64,000 nt of DNA, taken from assembly GCF_019931195.1 (NCBI RefSeq), contig NZ_JAIOUO010000009.1, forward strand, positions 124,001-188,000. Direction: 5' to 3'. A program made the position numbers and the translations under genes. Positions 52,909-63,316 of the stretch are shown here, piece by piece. This stretch comes from Marinobacter sp. F4216 (lineage in GTDB: Bacteria; Pseudomonadota; Gammaproteobacteria; Pseudomonadales; Oleiphilaceae). Under the pieces are notes generated by a model. That model was not told the origin of the DNA and searched no databases. It saw only the letters and a program-made list of their open reading frames with translations. How positions within the stretch are numbered: position 1 is the stretch's first letter; every line of letters starts with the position of its first letter.

Positions 52909-54282
52909 GTGTCGTATCTGAACCGGAGAAGGCTCTTGCTGGTTAATCGGCTGATTTTGGGCAGCTGGCTGTTTGCTCTTGCCTCCAGCGCCGTACTTGC
53001 GGACGACTCGAACACTCCGGCTGACGCCTTCAAGCAGGGAGTGAGGAACTTCCAATCGGGAGATCTGAACGAGGCTCGTCGCGCCTTTGAAAGCGCCCGA
53101 ACCGGTGGCCTTGAATCCGCCCCCCTGCTCTACAATCTGGGGGTTGTTTATTACCGCCTCGCCGATTATTCCTTAGCTGAAGAAACATTTCGCGCTCTGC
53201 TCGACACCAAACATCGCCCCCTCGCCACCTACAACCTGGGCCTGGTTGCGCTGAAGCAGGGGGATACCACTGCTGCCCGCGCATGGTTCGAACAAACCCT
53301 GAACTCCCGGTCACCCGATCAGCTGCAAGCGATGGCGGATCTGCAATTACAGAAGCTGGGTCGGAGTGGGCTCAGCGATGGCTATACCCTTACCCCTCCC
53401 AATGCCTACCTGATCGCCGCGGGTGGCTATGACAGCAACATTGCCGGACTGCCTGACACCAGCGTAGCCAGTGAAGGTGGCGGATTTGCTGAACTGCTGG
53501 GTACCGGTTCGGTGGGACTGGCAGAGATTGGTTCCGGAGAGTTGCGCCTGGATGGCGTCGTCTACAGTCGGCGCTACCCCTCCGAGGCGGAGTTCAATAC
53601 CTCCCTTATTGCCTCAGACGTGCTTTGGATTGTGCCCCATGGGTCGGGCACCCGGGGTGGGGGGGTGACCTTTAGTCAGTCCTGGTTCGACACCGACGTG
53701 TTTGAGCGGCGATACGGCCTGGAAGGCTTCCAGCAGTGGAGCAACTGTGACCAATTTCTGGGATTGTCCCGCTGTGGGGTGTCGCTTGCGGTCGCCCAGG
53801 TCGCCGGTGGCGAGGGCTTTGAAGCCTATGAGGGCCAGTGGTACAAGCTCAGGTTGACCGCACAGCGAGCGTTGGGTGTCTGGTATTGGCGAGGAGAGTA
53901 CAGCTTCGAGCTGAACAACCGTGACGACTTCGTGGCCGGGGACGAGTTCTACAGTGTGTCCCCTCGGCGCCATGAGCTGGCACTGAGTCTCCGTTACCCG
54001 GTGAGTTCACAGCTGACAGCGGGTTGGTCCGGTGGCTACCGGTACAGCCGTTACCGGGATCCCCATCGCCTGCTTGAGACGGACGCACCTGTTGAGGAGG
54101 CTGCAGTGGTGGAACAGCAACGTGTCGACCGCTGGTTCGAAACGGGCCTGTTCGCTGAGCAGCGACTTTCCGATCGATGGCTGGTTCGGGCCGAGTGGGC
54201 GATTCAGGACAATAACAGCCGGATAGCTCGTTACGATTACCAGCGCCATACCTTCATGGCGTCCCTCGAAGCCAGCTTCTGA
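52909..54282 (+). CDS. TPR-repeat outer-membrane beta-barrel-like protein
   Basis: A 457-residue exported protein with a signal peptide ending VLA (residue 31 or so). About three TPRs at residues 38-130 (AFKQGVRNFQSGDLNEARRA, YNLGLVALKQGDTTAARAWF) are followed by a roughly 300-residue C-terminal beta-strand region ending in F (HTFMASLEASF), which looks like a beta-barrel, similar in outline to surface-lipoprotein assembly modifier proteins. Start GTG at 52909; it is 130 bp after the small exported gene, so it may have its own promoter. Confidence 0.7.
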   Translation: MSYLNRRRLLLVNRLILGSWLFALASSAVLADDSNTPADAFKQGVRNFQSGDLNEARRAFESARTGGLESAPLLYNLGVVYYRLADYSLAEETFRALLDTKHRPLATYNLGLVALKQGDTTAARAWFEQTLNSRSPDQLQAMADLQLQKLGRSGLSDGYTLTPPNAYLIAAGGYDSNIAGLPDTSVASEGGGFAELLGTGSVGLAEIGSGELRLDGVVYSRRYPSEAEFNTSLIASDVLWIVPHGSGTRGGGVTFSQSWFDTDVFERRYGLEGFQQWSNCDQFLGLSRCGVSLAVAQVAGGEGFEAYEGQWYKLRLTAQRALGVWYWRGEYSFELNNRDDFVAGDEFYSVSPRRHELALSLRYPVSSQLTAGWSGGYRYSRYRDPHRLLETDAPVEEAAVVEQQRVDRWFETGLFAEQRLSDRWLVRAEWAIQDNNSRIARYDYQRHTFMASLEASF

Positions 54283-54349
54283 CCCCGGCCCGCAGGCCGG
54301 GGGCTGTTGAGCGCCGGCATCGGGCCAGGCGCGCATCCGGAAGGTGTGC

Positions 54350-55630
54350 TTACAGGGTAGCCATCACCTTGCGAGCCGCGGCAATGGTGTGTTCGATGTC
54401 ATCGTCGGTCAGTGCCGCGCTGGTGAAGCCTGCTTCGAACGCTGAGGGTGCCAGGTAGACGCCTTCCTTCAGCATGCCCTGGAAGAATTGTTTGAAGCGC
54501 TCCACATCGCACGCCATCACCTGATCAAACCGGGTCACTGACGGTTCGTCGGTAAAGAAGAAACCGAACATGGCACCGGCGCCCTGCACGGTGAGCGGGA
54601 TGCCGGCCTCATCAGCGGCAGCCTTGATGCCATCACGGACCGCGTTGGTTTTTTCGGTCAGGCGGTCGTGGAAGCCAGGCTCGGAAATAGCGTTGAGCGT
54701 CGCCAGGCCCGCGCGCATCGCCAGCGGGTTACCGCTCAATGTGCCGGCCTGATAGACTGGGCCAAGTGGCGCGATGTGCTCCATGATCTCGCGCTTGCCG
54801 CCAAAGGCGCCGACCGGCAGGCCACCACCGATGACTTTTCCGAGGGCGGTCAGATCGGGCGTTACGCCGTAATAGCCCTGAGCGCCGCCCAGGGACACCC
54901 GGAATCCGGTCATGACTTCGTCAAAGATGAGTACCGTACCGTGCTCGTCGCATACTTCGCGCAGACCCTCCAGGAAACCGGGTACTGGCGGGATGCAGTT
55001 CATGTTGCCGGCTACCGGTTCAACGATAATGGCGGCAATCTGATCGCCCATTTGGGCGAAGGTTTCCCGGACGCCGTCGATGTCGTTGAAGTTCAGAGTC
55101 AGGGTGTGCTCGGCCAGGCTGGCCGGGATACCGGGTGAGTTGGGAACACCCAGCGTCAGGGCGCCGGAGCCGGCTTTCACCAGCAGGGAATCCACGTGCC
55201 CGTGGTAGCAACCCTCAAACTTCACTATCTTGTCGCGACCGGTGTAGCCGCGGGCCAGGCGAATTGCGCTCATGGTCGCTTCCGTGCCGGAGTTGACCAT
55301 GCGCACCAGATCGATGGATGGCACCAGTTCGCAGACCTTCTGGGCCATATCGGTTTCGATGGCGGTTGGGGCTCCGTAGCCAATGCCCATATCGACCTGG
55401 GCGTGCAGGGCTTCCTTGATCCGAGGATCGGCATGCCCGAGGATCATCGGACCCCAGGACCCGATGTAGTCAATGTAGCGACGGTCGTCCTCGTCGAACA
55501 GGTAGGCACCTTCCGCGTGCTTGAAGAAAATTGGGGTGCCGCCCACGCCTCGAAAAGCCCGGACCGGGGAATTCACCCCGCCAGGAATGTATTTTTGGGC
55601 TTCCGTGAACAGCGTTTCGGAATGTGTCAT
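54350..55630 (-). CDS. hemL: Glutamate-1-semialdehyde 2,1-aminomutase
   Basis: A 426-residue PLP aminotransferase-fold enzyme making 5-aminolevulinate from glutamate-1-semialdehyde. It shows [47 protein letters not shown] and [17 protein letters not shown] with the PLP Lys. It is the final gene of the minus-strand cluster hemJ-thiD-thiE-hemL. A GC palindrome at 54284-54302 lies between it and the convergent gene. Confidence 0.98.
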   Translation of the reverse strand: MTHSETLFTEAQKYIPGGVNSPVRAFRGVGGTPIFFKHAEGAYLFDEDDRRYIDYIGSWGPMILGHADPRIKEALHAQVDMGIGYGAPTAIETDMAQKVCELVPSIDLVRMVNSGTEATMSAIRLARGYTGRDKIVKFEGCYHGHVDSLLVKAGSGALTLGVPNSPGIPASLAEHTLTLNFNDIDGVRETFAQMGDQIAAIIVEPVAGNMNCIPPVPGFLEGLREVCDEHGTVLIFDEVMTGFRVSLGGAQGYYGVTPDLTALGKVIGGGLPVGAFGGKREIMEHIAPLGPVYQAGTLSGNPLAMRAGLATLNAISEPGFHDRLTEKTNAVRDGIKAAADEAGIPLTVQGAGAMFGFFFTDEPSVTRFDQVMACDVERFKQFFQGMLKEGVYLAPSAFEAGFTSAALTDDDIEHTIAAARKVMATL

Positions 55631-55644
55631 GGGTGTTTTTCCTG

Positions 55645-56304
55645 TTATCTGGGTAATGAAAAAAGAGGATGATGTTGTTCAAACAGCCGGGAGAACTCCT
55701 TCGCCCGCTGCTCGATGTCGTCGATAGAACCACCGAACAGGCCGCCAATCACCGCCAGCAGATCAGCGCCGGCCTGAATCAGCGGCGTACCATTGTCGAT
55801 GGTGATGCCACCGATGGCGGAGACCGGACGACCGAATGCTTTTGCCTTGGTCAGAACCGAGGCCCGTGCGGCCGAGGCGTCCGGTTTGGTTCCGGATGGG
55901 AAAAAACGGCCAAAGGCCAGATAGTCCGCGCCCGCTACGCAAGCGTTGGCGGCCAGCTCCAGTTCTGAATGGCAGGTCACCCCAATGATGGCTTGTTCAC
56001 CAAGGATGCTCCGTGCCCGGGTGGCCGCCATGTCGCCCTGGCCGAGGTGAACACCGGCTGCTCCGCAGCGCCGAGCCAGGTCGGCATCGTCGTTGATCAG
56101 CAGTGGCACGCCGGCATTCCGGCACAGGGCCTGCAGATCCCGGGCTTGCCTGAGGCGTTCGGCCTCCGGCGCCTGCTTTTCACGGTATTGTATCAAAACC
56201 GCCCCACCGCGCAGTGCGGCTTCTACGGAGGCAAGCAGAGTATCCGGTGGGGTCAGGGTTGTGTCTGTCACGGCATACAGGCCGGGACGCAAGCCTTTGC
56301 TCAT
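55645..56304 (-). CDS. thiE: Thiamine-phosphate synthase ThiE
   Basis: A 219-residue TIM barrel joining HMP-PP and thiazole phosphate. Signatures: [48 protein letters not shown] and [10 protein letters not shown]. The ATG at 56304 has GGTGAG 7 nt upstream; a GTG at 56316 (overlapping the thiD stop) would add four residues. It overlaps or abuts thiD, so translation is coupled. Confidence 0.95.
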   Translation of the reverse strand: MSKGLRPGLYAVTDTTLTPPDTLLASVEAALRGGAVLIQYREKQAPEAERLRQARDLQALCRNAGVPLLINDDADLARRCGAAGVHLGQGDMAATRARSILGEQAIIGVTCHSELELAANACVAGADYLAFGRFFPSGTKPDASAARASVLTKAKAFGRPVSAIGGITIDNGTPLIQAGADLLAVIGGLFGGSIDDIEQRAKEFSRLFEQHHPLFSLPR

Positions 56305-56312
56305 AGCCTTAC

Positions 56313-57101
56313 TCACCGTTCCCAGGGAATACCCCGGTCCGGCACTGGCTGGCCTTTGCCCACTTCCAGTGCGTGCAGGATGGCCCGGTGCACGTAGTTC
56401 TGTGCCTGGGAGATGGCCGCCCGGGGTGACAGGCCGCAGGCGCGACCAGCGGCGATGGCGGCTGCCAGGGTGCAGCCGGTGCCGTGATAGACCCCACCCA
56501 CGCGCTCGACTTCCCAGCTCATGGGTTCCGGGGCGTGGTTGAACAGGGTGTTGGTGATGTGGATTCCCGTGCCATGACCGCCGGTGGCGAGTACGGAGGA
56601 ACAGCCTGCGTCCAGCAGCTTCCGGGCCGCCAGCTCGGGATTGGCATCATCGCCGAGAATCGCCAGCTCTTCCCCATTCGGAGTGATCATTTCGGCCAGC
56701 GGGAACAGGCGCTCCTTCATGGCCTTGACCAGTTCCGTGTCCGCCAGGTCGCCGCCGCCGGCGGCCTTGATCACCGGGTCGGTAATCACCGGCGCGTCTG
56801 GATAGTCTTTGAGGAAATCCACCAGCACATCGACAATGGCTGCGTTACCCAGCGCGCCGGTTTTCACAGCGTGGATCGGTGTATCGCCGACCAGGCATGT
56901 CAGCTGCCGCCGAATCAGCTCGGCGTCCACGGCCTCTGCCTCATACACATTAACGGTATCCTGGACGGTCAGGCAGGTGACGACTGGCAGTGGATGACAG
57001 CCGAGCGACGTGCAGGCCTGGATATCGGCCTGAATGCCGGCGCCGCCGGATGGATCCAGACCGGACAGGATCAGGACCTGGGGGCGATTGTGCAGTTTGA
57101 T
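56313..57101 (-). CDS. thiD: Hydroxymethylpyrimidine/phosphomethylpyrimidine kinase ThiD with a probable AUC start codon
   Basis: The conserved ribokinase-fold frame is open well upstream of the first ATG/GTG (56948). The upstream codons give IKLHNRPQVLILSGLDPSGG, then AGIQADIQAC, the expected N-terminus with the SGxDPSGGAGIQAD motif. No ATG, GTG or TTG lies before that motif; the first codon after GAGGAG (57109-57114) at a 7-nt spacing is ATC at 57101. The later motifs TDPVIKAAGG, TPNGEEL and GGVYHGTGCTLAAAIAAG are intact. With ATC the protein has 262 residues, the family length. A sequencing error (ATG to ATC) or a CTG start two codons later are alternatives. Confidence 0.85.
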   Translation of the reverse strand: MKLHNRPQVLILSGLDPSGGAGIQADIQACTSLGCHPLPVVTCLTVQDTVNVYEAEAVDAELIRRQLTCLVGDTPIHAVKTGALGNAAIVDVLVDFLKDYPDAPVITDPVIKAAGGGDLADTELVKAMKERLFPLAEMITPNGEELAILGDDANPELAARKLLDAGCSSVLATGGHGTGIHITNTLFNHAPEPMSWEVERVGGVYHGTGCTLAAAIAAGRACGLSPRAAISQAQNYVHRAILHALEVGKGQPVPDRGIPWER

Positions 57102-57112
57102 GGCGCGACTCC

Positions 57113-57535
57113 TCAGAACGGTTTGACGACGACCAGTATGACCACCGCGAGCAACACCAGTACCGGCAGTTCATTGAACCAGCGATAGAACACGTGACTG
57201 CGCTGATTCTGATCATCCCGGAACACTTTGACCAGATGGCCGCAATAGAAATGATAGGCAATCAGTAACGCCACAAGCAGCAGCTTGGCGTGCATCCACC
57301 CCTGGGAAACGTAACCCGACGGGTTGTAGCCGATCAGCCACAGGCCCAGAACCACGGTGGCAATCATGGATGGGGTGGTGATACCCCGATACAGTTTCCG
57401 CTCCATGATCTTGAACCGCTCGCGGCCTGCCGTGTCCTCGCAGTTGGCGTGGTACACGAACAGCCGGGGCAGGTAGAACAGGCCGGCGAACCAGCACACC
57501 ATCGCGATAATATGAAAGGCCTTGACCCACAGCAT
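57113..57535 (-). CDS. hemJ: Protoporphyrinogen IX oxidase HemJ
   Basis: A 140-residue protein with four hydrophobic segments. The conserved HemJ/UPF0093 pattern is LWVKAFHIIAMVCWFAGLFY, LPRLFVYH near the N-terminus and MHAKLLLVALLIAYH near residue 80. It catalyses the late heme-pathway oxidation of protoporphyrinogen in the inner membrane. The thiD ribosome site overlaps its stop codon. Confidence 0.93.
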   Translation of the reverse strand: MLWVKAFHIIAMVCWFAGLFYLPRLFVYHANCEDTAGRERFKIMERKLYRGITTPSMIATVVLGLWLIGYNPSGYVSQGWMHAKLLLVALLIAYHFYCGHLVKVFRDDQNQRSHVFYRWFNELPVLVLLAVVILVVVKPF

Positions 57536-57538
57536 GTA

Positions 57539-59314
57539 TCAGCTCCGTCGGTATTGGTAGTAACTTTCGATGTCGGATTTCAGCACGATGCCGTAGATCC
57601 GCTGAATCATCGGTGCTACGTGCCTTTGCACGTACAGCGCCTCGGCGTTGGTGATGTCGAACTGGTGCAACGCTTCTTCCAGCGTGGCCTGGTACTGGAC
57701 CGGGGCTACATCTCTTCGATTGGCCGGGATGTTCATCAGGTCGATGGATTCCAAGGGCGCCCGGTCGGCATGCTCCGGCTTCTCACTGTCCTCAAGGAAG
57801 CGTGCCAGGTCGACCGCAGGCAGCACCGACGTCGGGCCATTTTTACCCTCAACCACCAGCCACTTGGGCTCGGATTTCAGGGTTTCCCGGGCCTGCTCCG
57901 GACTGAGGTGCCGCTCGGTCCGCAAAATGTTCCGTTCCATAATCGCACCGACTGAAACCCGCCGCAGTGCCTGAATCACCGGGGAGTTCTGATAGCTGAG
58001 TCCCTGGCTCTTGAGAATGGTCAGAAACAGGGATTTCTTGCCGAACACTTCACTGGTCACCAGGGTGGCGGTGGTGATGATCAACATACCCGGCAGAATG
58101 ATATTGGGGTTCCGGGTGAGTTCCATCAATGCCATCAGCGCGGCCAGGGGCGCCTGAAGCACCGCCCCCATCATTGCCCCCATGCCCAGCATGGCGTAAA
58201 AGCCGACCGACGAGGCTTGCTGCGGCGCGATCACGGCGCCGATCAGCCCCATCGCAGCCCCCAGTGTGGCCCCCATGAACAGGGTGGGGCCAATCACACC
58301 GCTGGGCATGCCCAGTCCAATGGTGAGCGAGGTGCTAAGGAGCTTGGCAATGCCGACGATCAGCAGGAACCAGAAACCAAGTTGACCATTGATGGTGTCG
58401 TTGACCGTGTCGTAGCCGATGCCCATGGTCTGCGGTACCACAAGCGCAAACGGCACCATGATCAACCCGGCCACTGCGATCCTGCCCAGTACCGGCCGCT
58501 TGTGAAAACGCCCCATGGTATCCACCAGGTGAATGAACAACGCGGCTGCCACGCCAATGACCAGGGCAATGGCCAGTATCCAGGGGATCTCCAGCAAAGA
58601 GTTCATAGTCAGGGCGGGAACGTTGAATGCCGGCTCCGGACCGTAGACCGCGTGGGTCACCACGGCAGCGCTTACGGCGGCCAGGATGATCGGGGTAAAG
58701 CCGGCGATGGTGTACTCCATCATCACCACTTCCATGGCAAAGATAACTCCGGAGATAGGCGTGTTGAAGGAGGCGGAAATGGCGGCAGCGCAGCCGCAGG
58801 CGACCAGGGTCCGGATGCTGTTGTTGGGCAGGCGCATCCACTGGCCCATCATGCTGGAAAACGTCGCACCAAGATGAACAGCCGGGCCCTCACGGCCGGA
58901 AGACTGACCGGTGACGACTGTCGCGACGCCCGAGACAAACTGCACCACCGCACTGCGAAAGGACATGTAGCCCTGGTGATAGTTCAGCCGTTCCATGACG
59001 TGAACAATCCCCACCTTGCGATCATTGATGGCCAGGCGATGAAGCATCAGGCCCAGCAACAGAGCGCCAGCCATTGGCAGCACACCACGGGTGAGCGGTG
59101 TCAGCTCCTCAAAGGATTCGGCACTTGCCCCAGGCAGAAAGTGCTCCAGTGGCCACTCTATGGCGAAGCGAAACACCAGGATCACCGCACCGGTAATGAT
59201 GCCAGACAGCAGTCCCAGGACAGCCAGTTGGGGTAAGGCATCAACGCCGGAGAGACGGTTTCTGAAAGCCGTCGTCGCGTAGTCGGTTATATGTCGCCAG
59301 AATTTATGGATCAA
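57539..59314 (-). CDS. ClC-family chloride channel/antiporter with C-terminal CBS domains
   Basis: A 591-residue membrane protein. The N-terminal approximately 440 residues form the ClC fold ([15 protein letters not shown] with the gating Glu, [35 protein letters not shown]). The C-terminal 150 residues carry a CBS pair. Whether it is a channel or H+/Cl- antiporter cannot be read from sequence. It lies 3 bp upstream of hemJ. Confidence 0.92.
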   Translation of the reverse strand: MIHKFWRHITDYATTAFRNRLSGVDALPQLAVLGLLSGIITGAVILVFRFAIEWPLEHFLPGASAESFEELTPLTRGVLPMAGALLLGLMLHRLAINDRKVGIVHVMERLNYHQGYMSFRSAVVQFVSGVATVVTGQSSGREGPAVHLGATFSSMMGQWMRLPNNSIRTLVACGCAAAISASFNTPISGVIFAMEVVMMEYTIAGFTPIILAAVSAAVVTHAVYGPEPAFNVPALTMNSLLEIPWILAIALVIGVAAALFIHLVDTMGRFHKRPVLGRIAVAGLIMVPFALVVPQTMGIGYDTVNDTINGQLGFWFLLIVGIAKLLSTSLTIGLGMPSGVIGPTLFMGATLGAAMGLIGAVIAPQQASSVGFYAMLGMGAMMGAVLQAPLAALMALMELTRNPNIILPGMLIITTATLVTSEVFGKKSLFLTILKSQGLSYQNSPVIQALRRVSVGAIMERNILRTERHLSPEQARETLKSEPKWLVVEGKNGPTSVLPAVDLARFLEDSEKPEHADRAPLESIDLMNIPANRRDVAPVQYQATLEEALHQFDITNAEALYVQRHVAPMIQRIYGIVLKSDIESYYQYRRS

Positions 59315-59461
59315 CGCAGAGATTCCGCTTGTTTACTGTGGGGTTACGGCATTTTCTGGCAACATTGTAACGGTAGGCTGGCGGGCTGCAATAAGTCATT
59401 GGTTTATCATGGTAGACTACGCCTCAATCAACACACTCAAACCGCGTCGCTGGAGTACAAC

Positions 59462-60499
59462 GTGATAAAAGCAGGCATCGTAGGTGGAACAGGCTATACC
59501 GGAGTGGAATTGCTCCGGCTGCTGGCTACCCACCCGGAGGTTTCCGTCAGTTGCATTACCTCCCGTTCAGAAGCCGGTTTGCCGGTAGCCGATCTGTATC
59601 CGAATCTGCGGGGGCACTACGACCTGGCCTTTTCCGAGCCCGATGCCGACATGCTGAAGGCTTGCGATGTGGTATTTTTTGCCACCCCTCATGGTGTTGC
59701 CATGCGTATGGCGCCCGAACTGATCGCTGCCGGTGTACGGGTGGTGGACTTGTCGGCGGACTTCCGTCTAAAAGACCTTGAAGTCTGGGCCAACTGGTAT
59801 GGCATGCCCCATGAAAGTGCTGAATGGGCGGACAAGGCGGTATATGGGCTGCCGGAAGTGGCGCGCGACGCCATTCGGGAGGCGCAGTTGGTGGCAAATC
59901 CGGGGTGTTACCCCACCGCTATCCAGCTGGGATTCCTGCCGCTGGTGGAGAACGATCTGGTGGATCCGGCTCGCCTGATTGCCGATGCGAAATCCGGGGC
60001 CAGTGGCGCCGGTCGTCAGGGCAAAGTCGGCATGTTGCACGGTGAAGTTGGTGAAAGCTTCAAGGCCTACGGCGCTTCCGGGCACCGGCACCTGCCCGAG
60101 ATCCGGCAGGGGCTGTCAGAGGCGGCCGGGGTTTCCGTGGGAGTGACGTTTGTCCCGCACCTGGTTCCGATGATTCGCGGCATCGAGGCAACCCTGTATG
60201 CCGAGCTGAAGGATCCGACCGATTTTGGTCGTCTCCAGGATCTGTTTGAAGATCGCTTCCGCAATGAGCCGTTTGTCGATGTCATGCCTCAGGGCAGTCA
60301 CCCGGAAACCCGCAGTGTGCGCGGAGCCAATCATTGCCGTATGGCTCTGCACCGGCAGGAGGACAGTAATATCGTGATCGTCTCCTCCGTGATCGACAAT
60401 CTGGTGAAAGGGGCGGCCGGCCAGGCGGTTCAGAACATGAATATCATGTTCGGACTGACGGAAACCCAGGGGCTGGATGCCCCGGCGTTTCTGCCGTAG
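59462..60499 (+). CDS. argC: N-acetyl-gamma-glutamyl-phosphate reductase ArgC
   Basis: A 345-residue NADP-dependent enzyme of arginine biosynthesis. It has [17 protein letters not shown] at the N-terminus, the catalytic Cys in [21 protein letters not shown] and [10 protein letters not shown]. The GTG at 59462 has GGAG 6 nt upstream; an in-frame extension beginning near 59291 is rejected. It heads the argC-DUF6776-bactofilin-erpA set known from Pseudomonas. Confidence 0.97.
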   Translation: MIKAGIVGGTGYTGVELLRLLATHPEVSVSCITSRSEAGLPVADLYPNLRGHYDLAFSEPDADMLKACDVVFFATPHGVAMRMAPELIAAGVRVVDLSADFRLKDLEVWANWYGMPHESAEWADKAVYGLPEVARDAIREAQLVANPGCYPTAIQLGFLPLVENDLVDPARLIADAKSGASGAGRQGKVGMLHGEVGESFKAYGASGHRHLPEIRQGLSEAAGVSVGVTFVPHLVPMIRGIEATLYAELKDPTDFGRLQDLFEDRFRNEPFVDVMPQGSHPETRSVRGANHCRMALHRQEDSNIVIVSSVIDNLVKGAAGQAVQNMNIMFGLTETQGLDAPAFLP

Positions 60500-60507
60500 G
60501 GGGTTCT

Positions 60508-61248
60508 GTGGTCGACAAGCGTAAGCCGGAACAGGAATATGTGGTTGTTCGGCATCGTCCCGGGTATCGGGTGCGACGTACCCTGATACTGCTGACGTTC
60601 AGCCTGCTCGCGGGAGCGATCGGTTTCACCGTGGGCATGTCTCAGGGGGGCTTTCGGTTCTCTGCTGTGGCTGCCTCCAACGAGGTGCTGGCGGATGAAC
60701 TGGAGACGCTTCAGGACAAGTATGCGGAAACTAGCCAGCAGCTGGCTAATCTGGATCGCGGACGGCTCATTGATAAACAGGCCCTCAACCGTGCCCGAAC
60801 CACCATTGTTGAGCTCGAAACCCAGATCGCATCACTGAAATCCGATCTGACTTTCTATAAAAACATCATGGCCCCCTCCGAGACCAGCAAAGGTCTCCAG
60901 GTGGACAGCTTCACTCTGGCCAGCGACCCGCAGCCGGGTGCCTACGATTTCAAGCTGACACTGACCCAAGTGGGTAATAATAAAAGCTACATCGCAGGTG
61001 TGGTGGCAGTGAATGTCATCGGCCTGCGCGACGAAGAAAAAGAAGTCATCGCCTTGCGCGACCTGTCTCAGGATATCGAGGACCTCGGTGTGAAATTCCG
61101 CTTCCGTTATTTCCAGGATGTGGAGGGGTTGCTCGTGTTACCGGAAGGGTTTGAACCGCGTGAAGTGCAAGTAGTGGCGCGAGCTCAAAGTAAGAAATCC
61201 TCGCAGGCAGAACGAACTTTCGATTGGGATGACTTAACGGAGAATTAA
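60508..61248 (+). CDS. DUF6776 family membrane-anchored coiled-coil protein
   Basis: A 246-residue protein: one N-terminal membrane segment (LILLTFSLLAGAIGFTVGMS, about 25-44), a coiled coil at about residues 55-115 (DELETLQDKYAETSQQLANL) and a C-terminal beta-type domain (YDFKLTLTQVGNNKSYIAGV). Function unknown. GTG start with GGGG 4 nt upstream; it abuts the bactofilin gene (1-bp gap). Its constant pairing with bactofilin suggests a shared cytoskeletal or envelope role. Confidence 0.8.
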   Translation: MVDKRKPEQEYVVVRHRPGYRVRRTLILLTFSLLAGAIGFTVGMSQGGFRFSAVAASNEVLADELETLQDKYAETSQQLANLDRGRLIDKQALNRARTTIVELETQIASLKSDLTFYKNIMAPSETSKGLQVDSFTLASDPQPGAYDFKLTLTQVGNNKSYIAGVVAVNVIGLRDEEKEVIALRDLSQDIEDLGVKFRFRYFQDVEGLLVLPEGFEPREVQVVARAQSKKSSQAERTFDWDDLTEN

Positions 61249-61249
61249 C

Positions 61250-61723
61250 ATGCTTCGCAAGAAAAAGCAGAAACCCCGGCGTCCGGCTGGCAATTTTGAC
61301 ACGCTGATTTCTGCCAAGACCACGGTCGATGGCGACATCACTTTTTCCGGCGGCTTGCACGTTGACGGGCAAGTGCGCGGGAAAGTGGTGGCGGAAGAAG
61401 GCAGCGAAGCGGTGCTGCGTATTTCCGAGATTGGCGACATTGCCGGCGACATCGTGGCCCCGCACGTGATTATCAATGGCAAGGTCCACGGCGACGTTTA
61501 TTCTTCCACTCATCTCGAGCTGGCAGAAAACGCCGTGATCAGCGGTAACGTCTATTACAACCTGATCGAGATGGCCATGGGCGCCTCGGTCAACGGCAAT
61601 CTCGTGCATCAGCAGGAGCCGGTTGGATTGCTGACCGATGCCTCGAGCAAGCGTAAGGCTAACAAGGCACCTGAGGCCGAAGCAGCGCTCGCCGGTGCCG
61701 AGGATGGTGGTAAATCCGAATAG
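61250..61723 (+). CDS. Bactofilin family polymer-forming cytoskeletal protein
   Basis: A 157-residue protein with a central right-handed beta-helix domain (FDTLISAKTTVDGDITFSGG, LHVDGQVRGKV, GDIVAPHVIINGKVHGDVYS) and charged flexible ends. Bactofilins form nucleotide-independent filaments near the inner membrane. It follows the DUF6776 gene with a 1-bp gap and is presumably co-expressed. Confidence 0.92.
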   Translation: MLRKKKQKPRRPAGNFDTLISAKTTVDGDITFSGGLHVDGQVRGKVVAEEGSEAVLRISEIGDIAGDIVAPHVIINGKVHGDVYSSTHLELAENAVISGNVYYNLIEMAMGASVNGNLVHQQEPVGLLTDASSKRKANKAPEAEAALAGAEDGGKSE

Positions 61724-61787
61724 TTGATTGTTTTAGTCGGGAATACGATACTTTTCACCATTGTTCTAAACCATTCCGGAGGCAAAG

Positions 61788-62141
61788 TTGAGCGTTGTTC
61801 AGCAGCAAATGGCCGCACCACTTTTCTTCAGCGACAGTGCCGTTGCCAAGGTGCGGGAGCTGGTTGAGGAAGAGGAAAACCCGAAACTCAAGCTTCGGGT
61901 GTTTGTCACTGGCGGAGGCTGCTCCGGCTTCCAGTATGGCTTCTCATTCGATGAAGAGCAGGATGAGGAAGACACCGTGGTTGAGCGCGATGGTGTGAGT
62001 CTGCTGGTGGACCCGATGAGCTACCAGTATCTTGTAGGTGCCACCATCGAATATCAGGAAGGTCTGCAGGGCTCGCAGTTTGTGGTGCAAAACCCCAATG
62101 CCAGTGCCACCTGCGGGTGTGGCAGCTCGTTCTCGATCTGA
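61788..62141 (+). CDS. erpA: Iron-sulfur cluster insertion protein ErpA (A-type carrier)
   Basis: A 117-residue A-type carrier with the three cluster cysteines: [11 protein letters not shown] and the C-terminal CGCGSSF. The TTG at 61788 has GGAGG 5 nt upstream; the next ATG would start 7 codons later. It delivers Fe-S clusters to target enzymes. A strong terminator follows. Confidence 0.96.
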   Translation: MSVVQQQMAAPLFFSDSAVAKVRELVEEEENPKLKLRVFVTGGGCSGFQYGFSFDEEQDEEDTVVERDGVSLLVDPMSYQYLVGATIEYQEGLQGSQFVVQNPNASATCGCGSSFSI

Positions 62142-62157
62142 TCGTAACCCTGAAAGT

Positions 62158-62188
62158 AAAAAAGGAGAGCAAGAGCTCTCCTTTTTTT
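62158..62188. terminator. Bidirectional rho-independent terminator
   Basis: GGAGAGC-AAGA-GCTCTCC with an A-run before and TTTTTTT after, between convergent erpA and anmK. Confidence 0.9.
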
Positions 62189-62213
62189 GTTTCTGCCCTT
62201 TTTATATCGGGTC

Positions 62214-63311
62214 TCAGGCCTGGTATATCGCCCCGAGGATGCGTTCACCTTTGGCTCCCGTAACGTCTGGAAGGTTTCCTGAGCGTCCGGATAGCGCCCG
62301 CTCGGCCAGCCACGCAAACGCGACCGGCTCAACCCACTGAGGATCGAGCCCCAATTCGCTGGTCAATGATACTTTGGTCGGTTGCAGCGCTTTAGCCAGT
62401 TCCGACATCAGTAGCGGGTTTTTCGTTCCTCCTCCACACACGTAAATCTGCGAGTTCGATGCATCCGGTAGCTGGCGGACAATGCTTTCAACAGTGAGTT
62501 GCAGAAGTGTGCGCTGTACATCCGCCGGGCCCAGGTCCTCATGCCGCTGGATCATTGTTTTCACCCAGCCCAGGTTGAAACGCTCCTTTCCAGTGCTCTT
62601 CGGCGCAGGCCGGGTAAAATAGGCATCGGACAACATGTCTTCCAACAGGCGTTTGTCTACCATGCCCTCTTGCGCCCAGTGGCCATCGGAGTCGTAGGGG
62701 AGGCCAAGTTGATTGTGGCACCATGCGTCAATCAGCGCATTGGCAGGGCCTGTGTCAAAACCGGTGATTGGTTGCTGACCAGTGCATGGAATCCAGGTGA
62801 TGTTGGCAATGCCGCCTAGATTCAGGATGCATCGGTCCTGATCTGCTGAGCCAAAGAATGCCTTGTGAAACGCGGGGACCAAAGGTGCACCCTGACCACC
62901 GGCCGCTATATCCCGGCGCCTGAAGTCGGCAATGGTTGTAATACCGGTTTTTTCTGCAATTACCGCCGGATTGCCGATCTGGATGGAGAACGGTGCGAAG
63001 CCATCGGGTTGATGGCGGATAGTCTGGCCATGGCTGCCTATGGCGCGAATCGACGGGCGGTCGATGCCCGATCGTTCGATCACTTGGTTGGCGGCGTCGG
63101 CAAACAGTGAGCCGATGATTGTATCGAGTTCTCCAACTTCATCCGGCGATCCCTGGTTCTGGCTAACTGCCAGAAGCCGGTGCCGGATGTTGTCGGGAAA
63201 ACTGAGAGTTTGGGTTCCGTGAAGGTTCACGGTCGGGCCATCAAAGGACACCAGCACAGCGTCGATGCCGTCCATGCTGGTGCCCGACATCAGGCCGAGC
63301 CAAGCGTCCAT
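62214..63311 (-). CDS. anmK: Anhydro-N-acetylmuramic acid kinase AnmK
   Basis: A 365-residue ASKHA kinase that phosphorylates anhMurNAc during cell-wall recycling. It begins MDAWLGLMSGTSMDGIDAVL and shows the family's GSHGQTIRHQP, NLGGIANIT, DTGPANALIDAW and CGGGTKNPLLM. It follows the M23 endopeptidase gene by 5 bp, a peptidoglycan-turnover pair. Confidence 0.97.
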   Translation of the reverse strand: MDAWLGLMSGTSMDGIDAVLVSFDGPTVNLHGTQTLSFPDNIRHRLLAVSQNQGSPDEVGELDTIIGSLFADAANQVIERSGIDRPSIRAIGSHGQTIRHQPDGFAPFSIQIGNPAVIAEKTGITTIADFRRRDIAAGGQGAPLVPAFHKAFFGSADQDRCILNLGGIANITWIPCTGQQPITGFDTGPANALIDAWCHNQLGLPYDSDGHWAQEGMVDKRLLEDMLSDAYFTRPAPKSTGKERFNLGWVKTMIQRHEDLGPADVQRTLLQLTVESIVRQLPDASNSQIYVCGGGTKNPLLMSELAKALQPTKVSLTSELGLDPQWVEPVAFAWLAERALSGRSGNLPDVTGAKGERILGAIYQA

Positions 63312-63316
63312 GTCTA

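Noticed and set aside
56313..56948. thiD as a truncated 211-residue gene
   Set aside because: The conserved N-terminal motif is encoded in frame upstream of 56948 with a good ribosome site, so the gene is full length with an unusual start.
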